Position numbers and translations under genes: made by a program. The notes below the pieces were generated by a model. The model did no database searches. It was not told where the DNA came from and saw only the letters and a list, made by a program, of their open reading frames with translations. From Desulfobacteraceae bacterium (lineage in GTDB: Bacteria > Desulfobacterota > Desulfobacteria > Desulfobacterales > SURF-15), in assembly GCA_003599475.1 (NCBI GenBank), contig QZKK01000221.1, positions 1 through 14,083 of the forward strand: DNA of 14,083 nucleotides. Reading direction: 5' to 3'. This document shows, one piece after another, positions 6,327 to 14,083 of this stretch. Every line of letters begins with the position of its first letter. Position 1 is the first letter of the stretch.

Positions 6327-7661
6327 TCATTTCTTCATTTTTTCACGGAGTGTCTTGCGGTCGATTCCGAGAATTTCTGCGGCCTTGGTCTTGTTTCCAT
6401 TCACACTCTCCAGGACATCTCGGATATGTTCGGCTTCCACGTCGGCCAGCGTCCGGTTTAACCCTTTGCTTTGACGGACACAGAACTTCATCGCCGCCGG
6501 TAATTCCGACACATCGATTGTGTCTCCCTCGGTGATGACGACCAGGCGTTGAATCAGATTTTCGAGCTCCCGGACATTTCCGGGCCAGTGATAGTCCGCC
6601 AAAATCCGCAGTGCTTCATCGGTGATACCGTGCGCCGGGCGGTTCATTTCCTTTGAAAATTTTTCGAGAAAAAAATTGATCAAAAGCATGATATCATCCC
6701 CCCGCTCGCGCAACGGCGGGATGATGACATGGATGACATTGATCCGGTAGTAGAGGTCTTCACGGAAAACATCTTTTTCGACCAGACTCAACAAGTCCTT
6801 GTTCGTGGCTGCAATCACCCGGGTGTCTACATGGTGCGCACGGCTTGATCCCACCATGTAAATGGTTTTATCCTGCATCACCCGGAGAAGCTTTCCCTGC
6901 ATGTTCAGGCTGGCATCGCCGATCTCGTCAAAAAAGATGGTTCCGCCGTCTGCAATTTGGAAGAATCCGGCGCGGGAATCTCTTGCATCCGTAAAAGCAC
7001 CCTTTACATGGCCGAAAAGTTCGCTCTCGATCAGATTATCGGGTATGGCGGTGCAGTTGACTGGAACGAAGGGGGCGGAGCGGCGGTTGCCTCCATAGTG
7101 CACCGCCCGTGCGACCAGCTCTTTTCCGGTTCCGCTTTCGCCGGAAATGAGAACCGTCGCCTGGGTCGAGGAAGCTTTTTCGATCAGTTTGAAGACATCC
7201 TGCATAACCGGCGATTCGCCGATAATCCCGAATGCCTGGGACCGGAACGTTTTCGATCGCGCCCTGCGCCTGCGATCCAGCTTTTTGATCATTCGCTGAA
7301 CCGCTGTAACGAGCTCTTTATCCGTAAACGGCTTTACCAGGTATTCTTCCGCCCCCGTTTTTACCGCCTCGACAGCACCCTCGATCGAAGGATAGCCGGT
7401 GATCATCATGACTTCGGCATCCTCGAGGTTCTCCCGGACATATCGCACCAGATCCAACCCGCTTATTTTCGGCAGCTTGAGATCGGTGACAACCAGGTCG
7501 ATTGGATTTTCTTCTAAAAAATCGACAGCCCCCTGGACGCTTGTAGCTGTAAAAACCTGGTATCCTTCAGAATTCAGGTTCCGTTGAATCACCTCCAGGG
7601 TGGCCGGTGAATCATCCACGACGAGGATCTTCAGGGGGAGAGAACGCGTTTTTTTACTCAC
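6327..7661 (-). CDS. NtrC-family sigma-54-dependent response regulator
   Basis: A 444-aa protein when read from GTG 7661. That start has AAAGGAG at 7671-7677 inside the end of the kinase gene, and gives a receiver domain of normal length; the longer frame to 7754 lies inside the kinase gene. The receiver domain (about 10-125) has D16-D17, phosphoacceptor D60, T88 and K110. The AAA+ domain (about 145-385) has Walker A GESGTGKE (174-181), the sigma-54 contact loop as GAFTDA (221-226) rather than GAFTGA, and Walker B GGTIFFDE (239-246). WPGNVRELEN and a C-terminal Fis-type helix-turn-helix (about 404-444: KTKAAEILGIDRKTLREK) complete it. It should be phosphorylated by the overlapping kinase and activate sigma-54 promoters such as the one at 5962-5977. 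Confidence 0.93.
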   Translation of the reverse strand: MSKKTRSLPLKILVVDDSPATLEVIQRNLNSEGYQVFTATSVQGAVDFLEENPIDLVVTDLKLPKISGLDLVRYVRENLEDAEVMMITGYPSIEGAVEAVKTGAEEYLVKPFTDKELVTAVQRMIKKLDRRRRARSKTFRSQAFGIIGESPVMQDVFKLIEKASSTQATVLISGESGTGKELVARAVHYGGNRRSAPFVPVNCTAIPDNLIESELFGHVKGAFTDARDSRAGFFQIADGGTIFFDEIGDASLNMQGKLLRVMQDKTIYMVGSSRAHHVDTRVIAATNKDLLSLVEKDVFREDLYYRINVIHVIIPPLRERGDDIMLLINFFLEKFSKEMNRPAHGITDEALRILADYHWPGNVRELENLIQRLVVITEGDTIDVSELPAAMKFCVRQSKGLNRTLADVEAEHIRDVLESVNGNKTKAAEILGIDRKTLREKMKK

Positions 7662-9177
7662 CGTCCTCGGCTCCTTTTCCCGGATCGCACGGGAACTGAA
7701 TCGTGAATCGCGAGCCTTTGCCTTTTTCGCTGTCCACCATGATTTTTCCCCCATGGGCTGTCACAATGCCATGGACAACCGATAGCCCCAGACCGGTTCC
7801 CTGATCCACTTCCTTTGTCGTAAAAAAAGGCAGAAAGATCTGTTCGACGATCTCTTTTTCCATACCGATTCCGGTGTCCTTCACGCATAAAACCGCAGCC
7901 TCATCTTCGGCGATGGTTTCGATGGTCAATGCGCCGCCGGCCGGCATCGCCTGGACCGCATTGATCACCAGATTTACGAGCACCTGCGTCAACTGGGAGG
8001 GATCCGCCGTGATCTCCGGAAGATCCGGATCCAGGTCTTTTATAAATCGGATCTGGTTATTGGCAAAACGGGGCTCGATAAATGCCAGTCCGTCTGCAAT
8101 CAACGTATTCAGATTCACCCTGACCTTCCGATGCGGCATTTGCCTGCTGAACAGCATGAGTTTTTTGATGATCTCTCTGGCATGCAACGAAGACTGGACG
8201 ATGTTTTCCAAATCACGGCAGACCTGAAAGGGCAGGTCGGGGGTCTTGACGGCAAGCTGTGCAAAGCCGAGAATATTTCCAAGAGGTTCATTCAACTCAT
8301 GGGCGACCCCGGCTGTCAACTGTCCGATTTTTGCCAGGCGGTCTGCATGCCGGAGCTGGCCTTCCAGCTCCAATCTTTTGTCATCGGCAAGTTTTTTTTC
8401 TATCATGAGAGTGACTTGGCGCGCGATGGTTCTCAAAAGCCGATGTTCTTCAATTAAAAAGTGGATCCTGCCCTTGCCTTTTCGAACTCTCTTAGCGGGG
8501 TAGAAAACTTCGATGGATCCAAGTTCCTTCCTCTGAATGATGATTTTTTCACATAGCTTATGATCCGACTCCTTGAATCCGGCGGTGGCATAGGAATCTT
8601 CTTTCATTTGGATCCTGGCCGATGCGATTTCCGGAAACTGAAAGGCGGGCGGAAGGATCGTGACAATGGATTGCAGCAGCTCCGGAAGTGAAATATCCGA
8701 GTTTACGGCGATTTTAGCCATGCCGTACAAGCAGGTCAACTCTTTGTTTCTTTCGATCAGCTTAATCCGCTCGCGCAGCAGTTTCCTTTCGTTTCGAAAA
8801 CGTTCAGAGATGTCTTGTCCGACGATTAAAATATTCCGATCGTCGGGATCGGTTTGCCGGATCATCCGATACGACCACTCCACAAATCGTTCTCTGCCGT
8901 CCCGGGTCAATATCTTGGTGATCTGGACAGCCGGCGCCTCCTCCAAGGGAAGGCCCTGAAGGATCCTTTTTACCGCTTTTTTATCTTTTGCGAAAAAGAT
9001 CTTATTGGACCAGTAAAGGCCTTTGAATTCAGACAACGAATATCCGGTAACGTTCTCAAAGACGGAATTAACCTGTACAACTTTTGCATCCCGGTCCAGC
9101 ACCGCGATCATCAACCGGCTCGCATCGATAACCACGTCGGAATAGGCCGCCATTTCGTTGAAAGTCATTTTTTTCAT
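7654..9177 (-). CDS. Cytoplasmic PAS-domain sensor histidine kinase (NtrB-like)
   Basis: A 507-aa soluble kinase with no membrane segment, so it senses an intracellular signal. A PAS/PAC unit spans about 15-128 (LDRDAKVVQVNSVFENVTGY to the VGQDISERF end). A coiled-coil (about 125-150) leads into a middle region (about 145-262) that resembles a GAF-type sensor domain. The phosphoacceptor is H293 in AGVAHELNEPLGNILGF. The ATP-binding domain has the N-box (N402, N406), DTGIGM at 434-439 and GTGLGL at 460-465. Its last 8 nt overlap the response-regulator start, so the two are translationally coupled. ATG 9177 lacks a good ribosome site; no better in-frame start was found before the upstream stop, and codon 4 is an alternative ATG. 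The signal is unknown; PAS suggests redox, ligand or cofactor sensing. Confidence 0.92.
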   Translation of the reverse strand: MKKMTFNEMAAYSDVVIDASRLMIAVLDRDAKVVQVNSVFENVTGYSLSEFKGLYWSNKIFFAKDKKAVKRILQGLPLEEAPAVQITKILTRDGRERFVEWSYRMIRQTDPDDRNILIVGQDISERFRNERKLLRERIKLIERNKELTCLYGMAKIAVNSDISLPELLQSIVTILPPAFQFPEIASARIQMKEDSYATAGFKESDHKLCEKIIIQRKELGSIEVFYPAKRVRKGKGRIHFLIEEHRLLRTIARQVTLMIEKKLADDKRLELEGQLRHADRLAKIGQLTAGVAHELNEPLGNILGFAQLAVKTPDLPFQVCRDLENIVQSSLHAREIIKKLMLFSRQMPHRKVRVNLNTLIADGLAFIEPRFANNQIRFIKDLDPDLPEITADPSQLTQVLVNLVINAVQAMPAGGALTIETIAEDEAAVLCVKDTGIGMEKEIVEQIFLPFFTTKEVDQGTGLGLSVVHGIVTAHGGKIMVDSEKGKGSRFTIQFPCDPGKGAEDGE

Positions 9178-9470
9178 TTCAGGATTCGAAGTGATCGAAT
9201 CGCGTGTTGACCTGTCGAAAACCAGCGGGATGCCCTAGCGAGCAGCGCACCTCGAGCCGGCGAAGCTTCTGTTTCAATCGCAATAAAATACCATACCGTC
9301 TACTAAAAAGGAACGCGGTTCTCCATAAAGCTCCAGTGAGAAAAGTATGCAGAGCCGGGAATTGCCGGGTCTTCCCATTGAGCTTTGTGGATAACCGCGA
9401 TAAGTGATAAGTAAAGATCCGGAGATCATTGGAATCTTGGAACATTGGGGAATGAAGAAAGGGAGCGCTT
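9178..9470. other. Divergent intergenic region between the kinase and pncB
   Basis: This 293-bp region separates the divergently transcribed kinase and nicotinate phosphoribosyltransferase genes and must carry both promoters. No sigma-54 site and no convincing -35/-10 pair was found. Open frames on both strands (such as 88 codons on minus, 9179-9445) have arginine/phenylalanine-rich composition unlike a real protein. Confidence 0.5.
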
Positions 9471-10874
9471 ATGCTCGATATTACAGCAACATATACCGAC
9501 CATTACGAACTGACGATGGGCCAGGCTTATTTCTTGAACGGCCGCAAGGATCAACACGCCGTATTCGATTACTTTTTCCGGAAGAACCCGTTTAGCGGCG
9601 GATATGCCGTGTTTGCCGGCCTTCTGGACTTGCTGAAGATCCTTGAGAATTTCCGCTTCGATAAAGAAGACAACGATTTTCTGCGGGCACAAGGCTTTCA
9701 TCCAGACTATCTGGCGTATCTTAAAGATTTTCGTTTTAAAGGCACCCTCTATTCTCCTCCTGAAGGGGATCTGATGTTTCCGACGCGGCCCGTGCTGAGG
9801 GTCGAGGGGACGTTGATCGAGACCCAGATCATCGAAACGGTGCTGCTCAACATGATCAACTTCCAGTCGCTGATCGCCACAAAGGCCAGCCGCATGCGCC
9901 TTGCCGCCAAAGACGGCACGCTCATCGATTTCGGATTGCGCCGTGCGCAGGGATTGGGCGGCTACCATGCGGGACGCGCCGCCTTCATCGGCGGCTTCGA
10001 TGCGACCAGCAATGCGCGGGCGGCAAGGGATTACAGCCTGCGGGCATCCGGCACCATGGCGCACGCCTATATTCAGAGCCACGAAAACGAACTGGCGGCC
10101 TTTCGCAGTTTCGCCGCCGCCAGGCCGGATGAATGCGTTCTGCTTGTGGACACCTACGACACCCTGCAAAGCGGCGTTCCCAATGCGATTACCGTAGCCA
10201 AAGAGATGGAGAATAAAGGCCTGCGCTTAAAGGGGATCCGGCTCGACAGCGGGGACCTGGCCTATCTTTCCAAACAGAGCCGTGCCATGCTGGACGATTC
10301 GGGGTTGCATTACGTCAAAATTGCGGCCTCCAACCAACTCGATGAGTATGTGATCAGAAGCCTATTGGAGCAGGAGGCGCCCATCGACGTTTTCGGCGTA
10401 GGGACAAGCCTCGTCACCGGACAGCCGGATGCAGCGCTCGACGGTGTATACAAACTGGCGCACGTCGACGGCAGGCCGGTTATCAAGCTTTCTGAAAATG
10501 TGTTTAAAATCACGCTGCCGGATAAAAAGCAGGTATGGCGGGCCATCGATGATCAGGGGCAGTTTTCAGGCGCCGATGCGGTGTCGCTCGATGATGAAAA
10601 AACGATTTCGATGATGCATCATCCATTCGTTCCCCATCAGTCCTTTCCCCTCGAACGGTATGAAGTCGTGCCGTTGCTGAACCTCGTGATGGAAGGGGGT
10701 AAAATCGTGTACAACCCGCCTTCGCTTTCCCGAACGGCACAATACTGCCGCGAGCGACTGGAAATGCTTCCTGTGGAATACAAACGGTTCGAAAATCCGC
10801 ACATCTACAAAGTAGGGATCAGCAACAGGCTCAAAGATCTGAGAGATCGCCTGATCAGGCAGTATAAGAAGTAG
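9471..10874 (+). CDS. pncB: Nicotinate phosphoribosyltransferase
   Basis: A 467-aa enzyme of NAD salvage that joins nicotinate and PRPP to give nicotinate mononucleotide, with ATP hydrolysis coupled through a phosphohistidine. The family opening YTDHYELTMGQAYF is at 8-21. The DFGLRRAQG motif (153-161) and the phosphorylated histidine H198 in SGTMAHAYIQSHE follow. LVDTYDTLQSGVPNAI (225-240), the LDSGDLAYLS segment and the GVGTSLVT phosphate-binding loop are also present. Length and motifs fit the group found in many bacteria and animals rather than the shorter E. coli type. ATG 9471 has AAAGGGAG at 9458-9465 upstream. It is convergent with the aminotransferase gene, 32 bp away. It probably works alone here: no other NAD gene is in the window. 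Confidence 0.95.
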   Translation: MLDITATYTDHYELTMGQAYFLNGRKDQHAVFDYFFRKNPFSGGYAVFAGLLDLLKILENFRFDKEDNDFLRAQGFHPDYLAYLKDFRFKGTLYSPPEGDLMFPTRPVLRVEGTLIETQIIETVLLNMINFQSLIATKASRMRLAAKDGTLIDFGLRRAQGLGGYHAGRAAFIGGFDATSNARAARDYSLRASGTMAHAYIQSHENELAAFRSFAAARPDECVLLVDTYDTLQSGVPNAITVAKEMENKGLRLKGIRLDSGDLAYLSKQSRAMLDDSGLHYVKIAASNQLDEYVIRSLLEQEAPIDVFGVGTSLVTGQPDAALDGVYKLAHVDGRPVIKLSENVFKITLPDKKQVWRAIDDQGQFSGADAVSLDDEKTISMMHHPFVPHQSFPLERYEVVPLLNLVMEGGKIVYNPPSLSRTAQYCRERLEMLPVEYKRFENPHIYKVGISNRLKDLRDRLIRQYKK

Positions 10875-10906
10875 AAGAAAGGTTCATGAGGGAGATGGAG
10901 GGGCGC

Positions 10907-12052
10907 TCAAGATCGAGGAATTTCCTGGACGGCCGAAATCAGCCGATCTACATCTTCTTCCGTGTTGTAGAGGTGAGTGGAAATCCGAATGCGGCCCACC
11001 CCGGCGTACCCGCCCCATACCACAACCCCTCTTTCTGCCAGTGCATCGGTAATCTCCCCGATGCGTGATGTCATGAAGCAGACGTTCCCCGCGCGTTCCA
11101 GAGGGTTTTCAGGGGTCATCAACTCAAGTCCGAGCCGTTTTAGCCCCTGCCGGGCCAGGCCGCTCAGGGCCAGCACGCGTTCTTCGATTACCGGCAGTCC
11201 GATTTTTAAGATGCGGTCCAGGGCGTTTTCCAGGATATAGATGCTGATGAAGCTTACGTTCCCCGGTTCGAACCGGTCCGCTCCTTTGCGGAGAACAAAT
11301 TGGGTCGGAGTCTGCCAATCGGGAATCGAAACTCCCGAATGCCAGCCGAGAAAGGGGACTTCAAGATCGGGAAGCCGGTCCCGGTTCCAGTAGAAGATCG
11401 CCGTTCCATGCACGGCCAGGAGCCACTTGTAGCAACTTGCAATCAGGATATCGGCATATCCGGCTTCGACGGAAACAGCACCGGCCGAATGCGTGGCGTC
11501 GACGCATAAAAGAGAACCGCTCTTGCGGACGATCCCGGAAAGCTCCTTGATTTTCAGCCGCTGCCCGGTAAAATAGCTGACGTCGCTGACCACGACGAGC
11601 CTCGTGCGGGAATCGATTGCCCGTTCGATGTCCTGAAGATCGATATACCAGCTTCTGTGGCGAACGATCCGGATTTCGACTCCCTTCCGCTGCAATCGCG
11701 TCCAGGGGAGTGTTTCGGAAGGAAACTCGACATCACAGACCACCACATTGTCTCCGGATTTCCAAGGCAGGCCGTAGACAAGGAGATTGATTCCTTCGGA
11801 GCTGCTGGATAGAAAAGCGATCTCCTCCGCTTTCACCTTCAGCAGCCGGGCGACTTTCTCCTTGCACCGGTAAACCGTTTCATCCTCCCGCTCCCTCCCT
11901 TTTTCCCCCAGGGCCTTGTCGGCAAAAAACCGCTCCACCGCATCCCGATGGGATTTGAGCATGGGGGCTTCCCCCCCCACACCCAGATGGACGATATTTT
12001 CGAGGCCGATAAACTCGGAGGGTGAAATCAACGGTTCCTTTGTGGACGGCAT
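10907..12052 (-). CDS. Class V aminotransferase (cysteine desulfurase/isopenicillin N epimerase-like), PLP-dependent
   Basis: A 381-aa fold type I PLP enzyme. The PLP ring is contacted by D185 and H188 in CVDATHSAG, and the Schiff-base lysine is K209 in IASCYKWLLAVHG. A Ser-rich phosphate-binding segment (LSSSSEGINLL, 81-91) and a small C-terminal domain ending in a V-G-R-I-R-I-S-x-H-L-Y-N-T-E-E-D-V-D pattern, typical of the class, complete it. Substrate is uncertain: relatives include cysteine and selenocysteine lyases, kynureninase-like and epimerase-like proteins. The flexible active-site Cys loop typical of IscS/SufS was not clearly seen, so a housekeeping desulfurase role is less likely. 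ATG 12052 has AAAGGAG at 12062-12068 upstream. The upstream region carries a repeat cluster that separates it from the transporter genes. Confidence 0.88.
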   Translation of the reverse strand: MPSTKEPLISPSEFIGLENIVHLGVGGEAPMLKSHRDAVERFFADKALGEKGREREDETVYRCKEKVARLLKVKAEEIAFLSSSSEGINLLVYGLPWKSGDNVVVCDVEFPSETLPWTRLQRKGVEIRIVRHRSWYIDLQDIERAIDSRTRLVVVSDVSYFTGQRLKIKELSGIVRKSGSLLCVDATHSAGAVSVEAGYADILIASCYKWLLAVHGTAIFYWNRDRLPDLEVPFLGWHSGVSIPDWQTPTQFVLRKGADRFEPGNVSFISIYILENALDRILKIGLPVIEERVLALSGLARQGLKRLGLELMTPENPLERAGNVCFMTSRIGEITDALAERGVVVWGGYAGVGRIRISTHLYNTEEDVDRLISAVQEIPRS

Positions 12053-12080
12053 TATTCAAGACTCCTTTCTTGGGGACTCT

Positions 12081-12226
12081 GTTGCGGGTTGCGGGTTACG
12101 GTTAAGAAGGAAACTCCCACAATATACCACCGCCGAACTAGCCCTCCCTCATCCAGAGGGAGGAACCGCAAGCTGTCCTCCCGCGGATTTTCAACCCGCA
12201 ACTCGTAACCCGCAACTCGCAACCCG
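12081..12226. repeat. Palindromic cluster of 7-bp repeats flanking an inner hairpin
   Basis: The left arm (12081-12101) has three head-to-tail units GTTGCGG, GTTGCGG, GTTACGG. The right arm (12192-12226) has exactly five 7-bp units in the opposite orientation: CAACCCG, CAACTCG, TAACCCG, CAACTCG, CAACCCG. Between them is a perfect 8-bp hairpin (CCTCCCTC 12143-12150 / GAGGGAGG 12156-12163, 5-nt loop). It lies between the dppF-like stop and the aminotransferase start, both on the minus strand, so it could act as a terminator-like structure, a mobile palindromic element, or a protein-binding array. Confidence 0.75.
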
Positions 12227-12227
12227 T

Positions 12228-13196
12228 TCAATACAGGTGGCACATCGTGTAGTGCTCCGGTTCGATTTCCCGCCATTGCGGTTCGGCAACCCGGCAGATA
12301 TCCATGACCCTGAAGCACCTGGGATGAAATCGACAGCCTGCCGGCGGATGGATCGGGCTCGGGGGCTCTCCCTCGAGGATGATCCGCTTCTTTTTTTTAT
12401 CCGGGTCGAGAACGGGAATGGCCGAGATCAGCGCCTGGGTGTACGGGTGGAGCGGCTTTCGAAGCAGCGCCCGGTTGGCGGCAAGCTCGATGATCTGTCC
12501 CAGATACATCACGGCAATCCGGTTGGACACATGGTTGACTACGGAAAGATCGTGCGCAATCATGATGTAGCTGAACTGGAATTCCTTCTTTAAATCGGCC
12601 AGCAGATTGATCACCTGTGCCTGGATGCTGACATCGAGGGCAGATACAGGCTCGTCGCAGACGATAAGCTTCGGGTTCAGGATCAAGGCACGGGCGATGC
12701 CGATCCTCTGCCGCTGGCCGCCGGAGAATTCGTGCGGAAATGTTCGCAGCTTCTCCCGATGGATCCCCACTTTGTCGAGCATATCGGCCGCGCGGTCTGC
12801 GATTTCGCCCCCCCGGGCGATGCCGTGTGTTTTCAGCGCATCGCCGATGATGTGAAGTACGGTCAGCCTCGGATTGAGCGAAGAATAAGGATCCTGAAAG
12901 ATGATCTGCATTTCGGCACGGATCTTTTTTAACGCAGCCCCTTTCAGATGGGTGATGTCGGTGCCGTTGAAGCGGATCGTACCCGCAGTCGGATCGATTA
13001 AGCGCAACACGGTGCGCCCCAGAGTCGATTTGCCGCACCCGGATTCTCCGACCAGTCCCAGGGTCTCAGCCGGTTTGAGGAAAAGGTTCACGCCGTCAAC
13101 CGCAAAGACGCGCTCCCGCTGTCCAAACAGTGAGGTCCGCTTCAGACGGAAATGTTTCTTTAAATTCGTGACTTCAAGCAGCGGGGTTCCGTTCAT
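12228..13196 (-). CDS. dppF: Peptide/nickel ABC transporter, ATP-binding protein (DppF/OppF type)
   Basis: A 322-aa ATPase of an oligopeptide/dipeptide or nickel importer. Walker A GESGCGKS (50-57), Q-loop Q101 in [12 protein letters not shown], signature [10 protein letters not shown] (157-166), Walker B LIVCDEP (177-183) with ALDVS after it, and the switch histidine H215 (MIAHDLSVV) are all intact. The C-terminal OppD/DppF extension carries four cysteines (C288, C294, C301, C319), a pattern reported to bind an iron-sulfur cluster in a DppD homologue. ATG 13196 overlaps the stop of the upstream ATPase by ATGA, with GGAGGGG just upstream, so the two are translated together and probably form a heterodimer on the cytoplasmic face of the permease. 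Substrate cannot be told without the binding protein, which lies outside the window. The gene symbol denotes the family only. Confidence 0.9.
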   Translation of the reverse strand: MNGTPLLEVTNLKKHFRLKRTSLFGQRERVFAVDGVNLFLKPAETLGLVGESGCGKSTLGRTVLRLIDPTAGTIRFNGTDITHLKGAALKKIRAEMQIIFQDPYSSLNPRLTVLHIIGDALKTHGIARGGEIADRAADMLDKVGIHREKLRTFPHEFSGGQRQRIGIARALILNPKLIVCDEPVSALDVSIQAQVINLLADLKKEFQFSYIMIAHDLSVVNHVSNRIAVMYLGQIIELAANRALLRKPLHPYTQALISAIPVLDPDKKKKRIILEGEPPSPIHPPAGCRFHPRCFRVMDICRVAEPQWREIEPEHYTMCHLY

Positions 13197-14083
13197 AACA
13201 GCCCCTCCAGCGCACGGATGCAGGCCACCCGATGCCCGGGCCTGGCTTCGAAAAGCGCCGGCTGCCGCAGCCTGCATTCGTTTATGGCAATCGGGCACCG
13301 GGGATGAAAATCACACCCCGGCGGCAGGTTGTAGAGGCTTGGAACCACCCCGGGAATCTCCTTGAGCCTGCCTCCCTCTTCGTCCAACTTCGGGACAGAC
13401 CCCATCAGCAGGTGGGTGTAAGGGTGCAGCACATCGTGAAAGATCTTCCGGACGTCTGCCGATTCCACGATCTTTCCGCAGTACATTACGATGACCCGGT
13501 CCGCTGTTTCGGCGATCACCCCGAGATCGTGGGTAATCAGCATGATGCTCATCCGGATTTTTTTCTGCAAGTCGAGCATCAACTCGAGAATCTGGGCCTG
13601 CACCGTCACATCGAGTGCAGTCGTCGGTTCGTCTGCGATCAGAAGCGCCGGGTTGCAGGAAAGCGCCATTGCGATCATCACCCGCTGGCGCATTCCGCCG
13701 GAAAGCTGGTGCGGGTATTCCCCGATGCGCCGAGCCGGTTCGGGAATGCCAACCAGCCTCAGCATTTCGATCGCCTTCTCCCCGGCGGCCGTCTTTTCAA
13801 GCCCCTGGTGCAGCCGTATGGATTCACAGATCTGGTCTCCGATGGAAAAGACCGGATTGAGCGATGTCATCGGCTCCTGAAAGATCATCGAAATCCGGTT
13901 CCCCCGTACTTTTCGAATCTCTTCCGCGGGAAGCGCAAGCAGATCCCGTTCCTGGAAGATCGCCCTGCCGCTGACAAGTTCGCCGGGAGGCATCGGGATC
14001 AACTGGAGAAGCGACATGGCCGTTACACTCTTTCCACAGCCCGATTCCCCGACCACACCGAGGGTTTCCCCCCGATGGATGTG
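13193..14083 (-). CDS. dppD: Peptide/nickel ABC transporter, ATP-binding protein (DppD/OppD type), 5' partial
   Basis: The gene enters from the right edge: the frame is open to base 14083 ([10 protein letters not shown] before Walker A), so the GTG at 14056 is internal. The visible 296 codons contain Walker [10 protein letters not shown]-loop in [14 protein letters not shown], signature [12 protein letters not shown], Walker B LLIADEP followed by TTALDVT, and switch histidine in [11 protein letters not shown]. The C-terminus ([16 protein letters not shown], later a further Cys in VACIRAL) has the same four-Cys arrangement as its partner. The FQEP-T-SLNP and GGMRQR features place it in the DppD/OppD half of the pair. 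Only about 30 N-terminal residues should be missing. The permease and solute-binding genes are expected beyond the right edge. The gene symbol denotes the family only. Confidence 0.9.
   Translation of the reverse strand, partial: HIHRGETLGVVGESGCGKSVTAMSLLQLIPMPPGELVSGRAIFQERDLLALPAEEIRKVRGNRISMIFQEPMTSLNPVFSIGDQICESIRLHQGLEKTAAGEKAIEMLRLVGIPEPARRIGEYPHQLSGGMRQRVMIAMALSCNPALLIADEPTTALDVTVQAQILELMLDLQKKIRMSIMLITHDLGVIAETADRVIVMYCGKIVESADVRKIFHDVLHPYTHLLMGSVPKLDEEGGRLKEIPGVVPSLYNLPPGCDFHPRCPIAINECRLRQPALFEARPGHRVACIRALEGLL

Noticed and set aside
9179..9445. 88-codon minus-strand frame ending 1 nt before the kinase start
   Set aside because: Sequence is unlike a folded protein and it covers the divergent promoter region; the close spacing looks accidental.
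9426..10169. 247-codon minus-strand frame
   Set aside because: Antisense to pncB; composition follows the opposite strand's codons.
10849..10860. Palindrome GCCTGATCAGGC near the 3' end of pncB as a terminator
   Set aside because: No loop is available in a 12-bp perfect palindrome and no T-run follows; it sits in coding sequence.
11263..11276. Perfect palindrome CCGGTTCGAACCGG, resembling the T-arm of a tRNA
   Set aside because: It lies inside the aminotransferase coding region, encoding D-R-F-E-P-G, and no acceptor or anticodon stem surrounds it.

Overview
The window looks like a piece of a Desulfobacterota-type (deltaproteobacterial) chromosome. This is inferred from the moderately high GC, the NtrC-family two-component pair with a sigma-54 promoter, an NYN-LOTUS protein, small Cys-rich hypothetical proteins and dispersed 7-bp repeat clusters; it cannot be proved from the sequence alone. 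No rRNA, tRNA, CRISPR array, transposase or phage gene was seen.

Layout. Positions 1-2475 (+ strand) hold the 3' part of an NYN nuclease-like protein with a C-terminal LOTUS/OST-HTH domain, then a beta-hydroxyacid dehydrogenase and an aldo/keto reductase. Positions 2476-3323 contain no intact gene but hold the remains of a small minus-strand gene (2829-3120), broken by an in-frame TGA and a one-base frameshift. Positions 3324-3804 (+) encode a 119-aa hypothetical protein, closely followed by a 35-aa single-membrane-span protein. An inverted repeat (3886-3936) separates these from the minus-strand glutamate dehydrogenase gene.

Positions 4047-9177 are all on the minus strand: a soluble PAS histidine kinase overlapping an NtrC-type sigma-54 activator, a 425-bp intergenic region, a small protein with two similar Cys-rich modules, and NADP-type glutamate dehydrogenase. 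The intergenic region carries a well-matched sigma-54 promoter reading into the Cys-rich gene. Upstream of it lies a 9-bp inverted repeat at the distance expected of an enhancer. The simplest reading is a local circuit in which the kinase/activator pair switches on the Cys-rich gene.

Positions 9471-10874 (+) encode nicotinate phosphoribosyltransferase (NAD salvage), convergent with a class V aminotransferase (minus). A palindromic cluster of 7-bp repeats (12081-12226) separates the latter from the two ATPase genes of a peptide/nickel-type ABC importer (DppF and a partial DppD), which overlap by ATGA and run off the right edge.

The most interesting items are the sigma-54 circuit around the duplicated-module Cys-rich protein, the 35-aa membrane protein, the decayed gene, and the 7-bp repeat element. 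Nothing here amounts to an evident new defence or mobile system.
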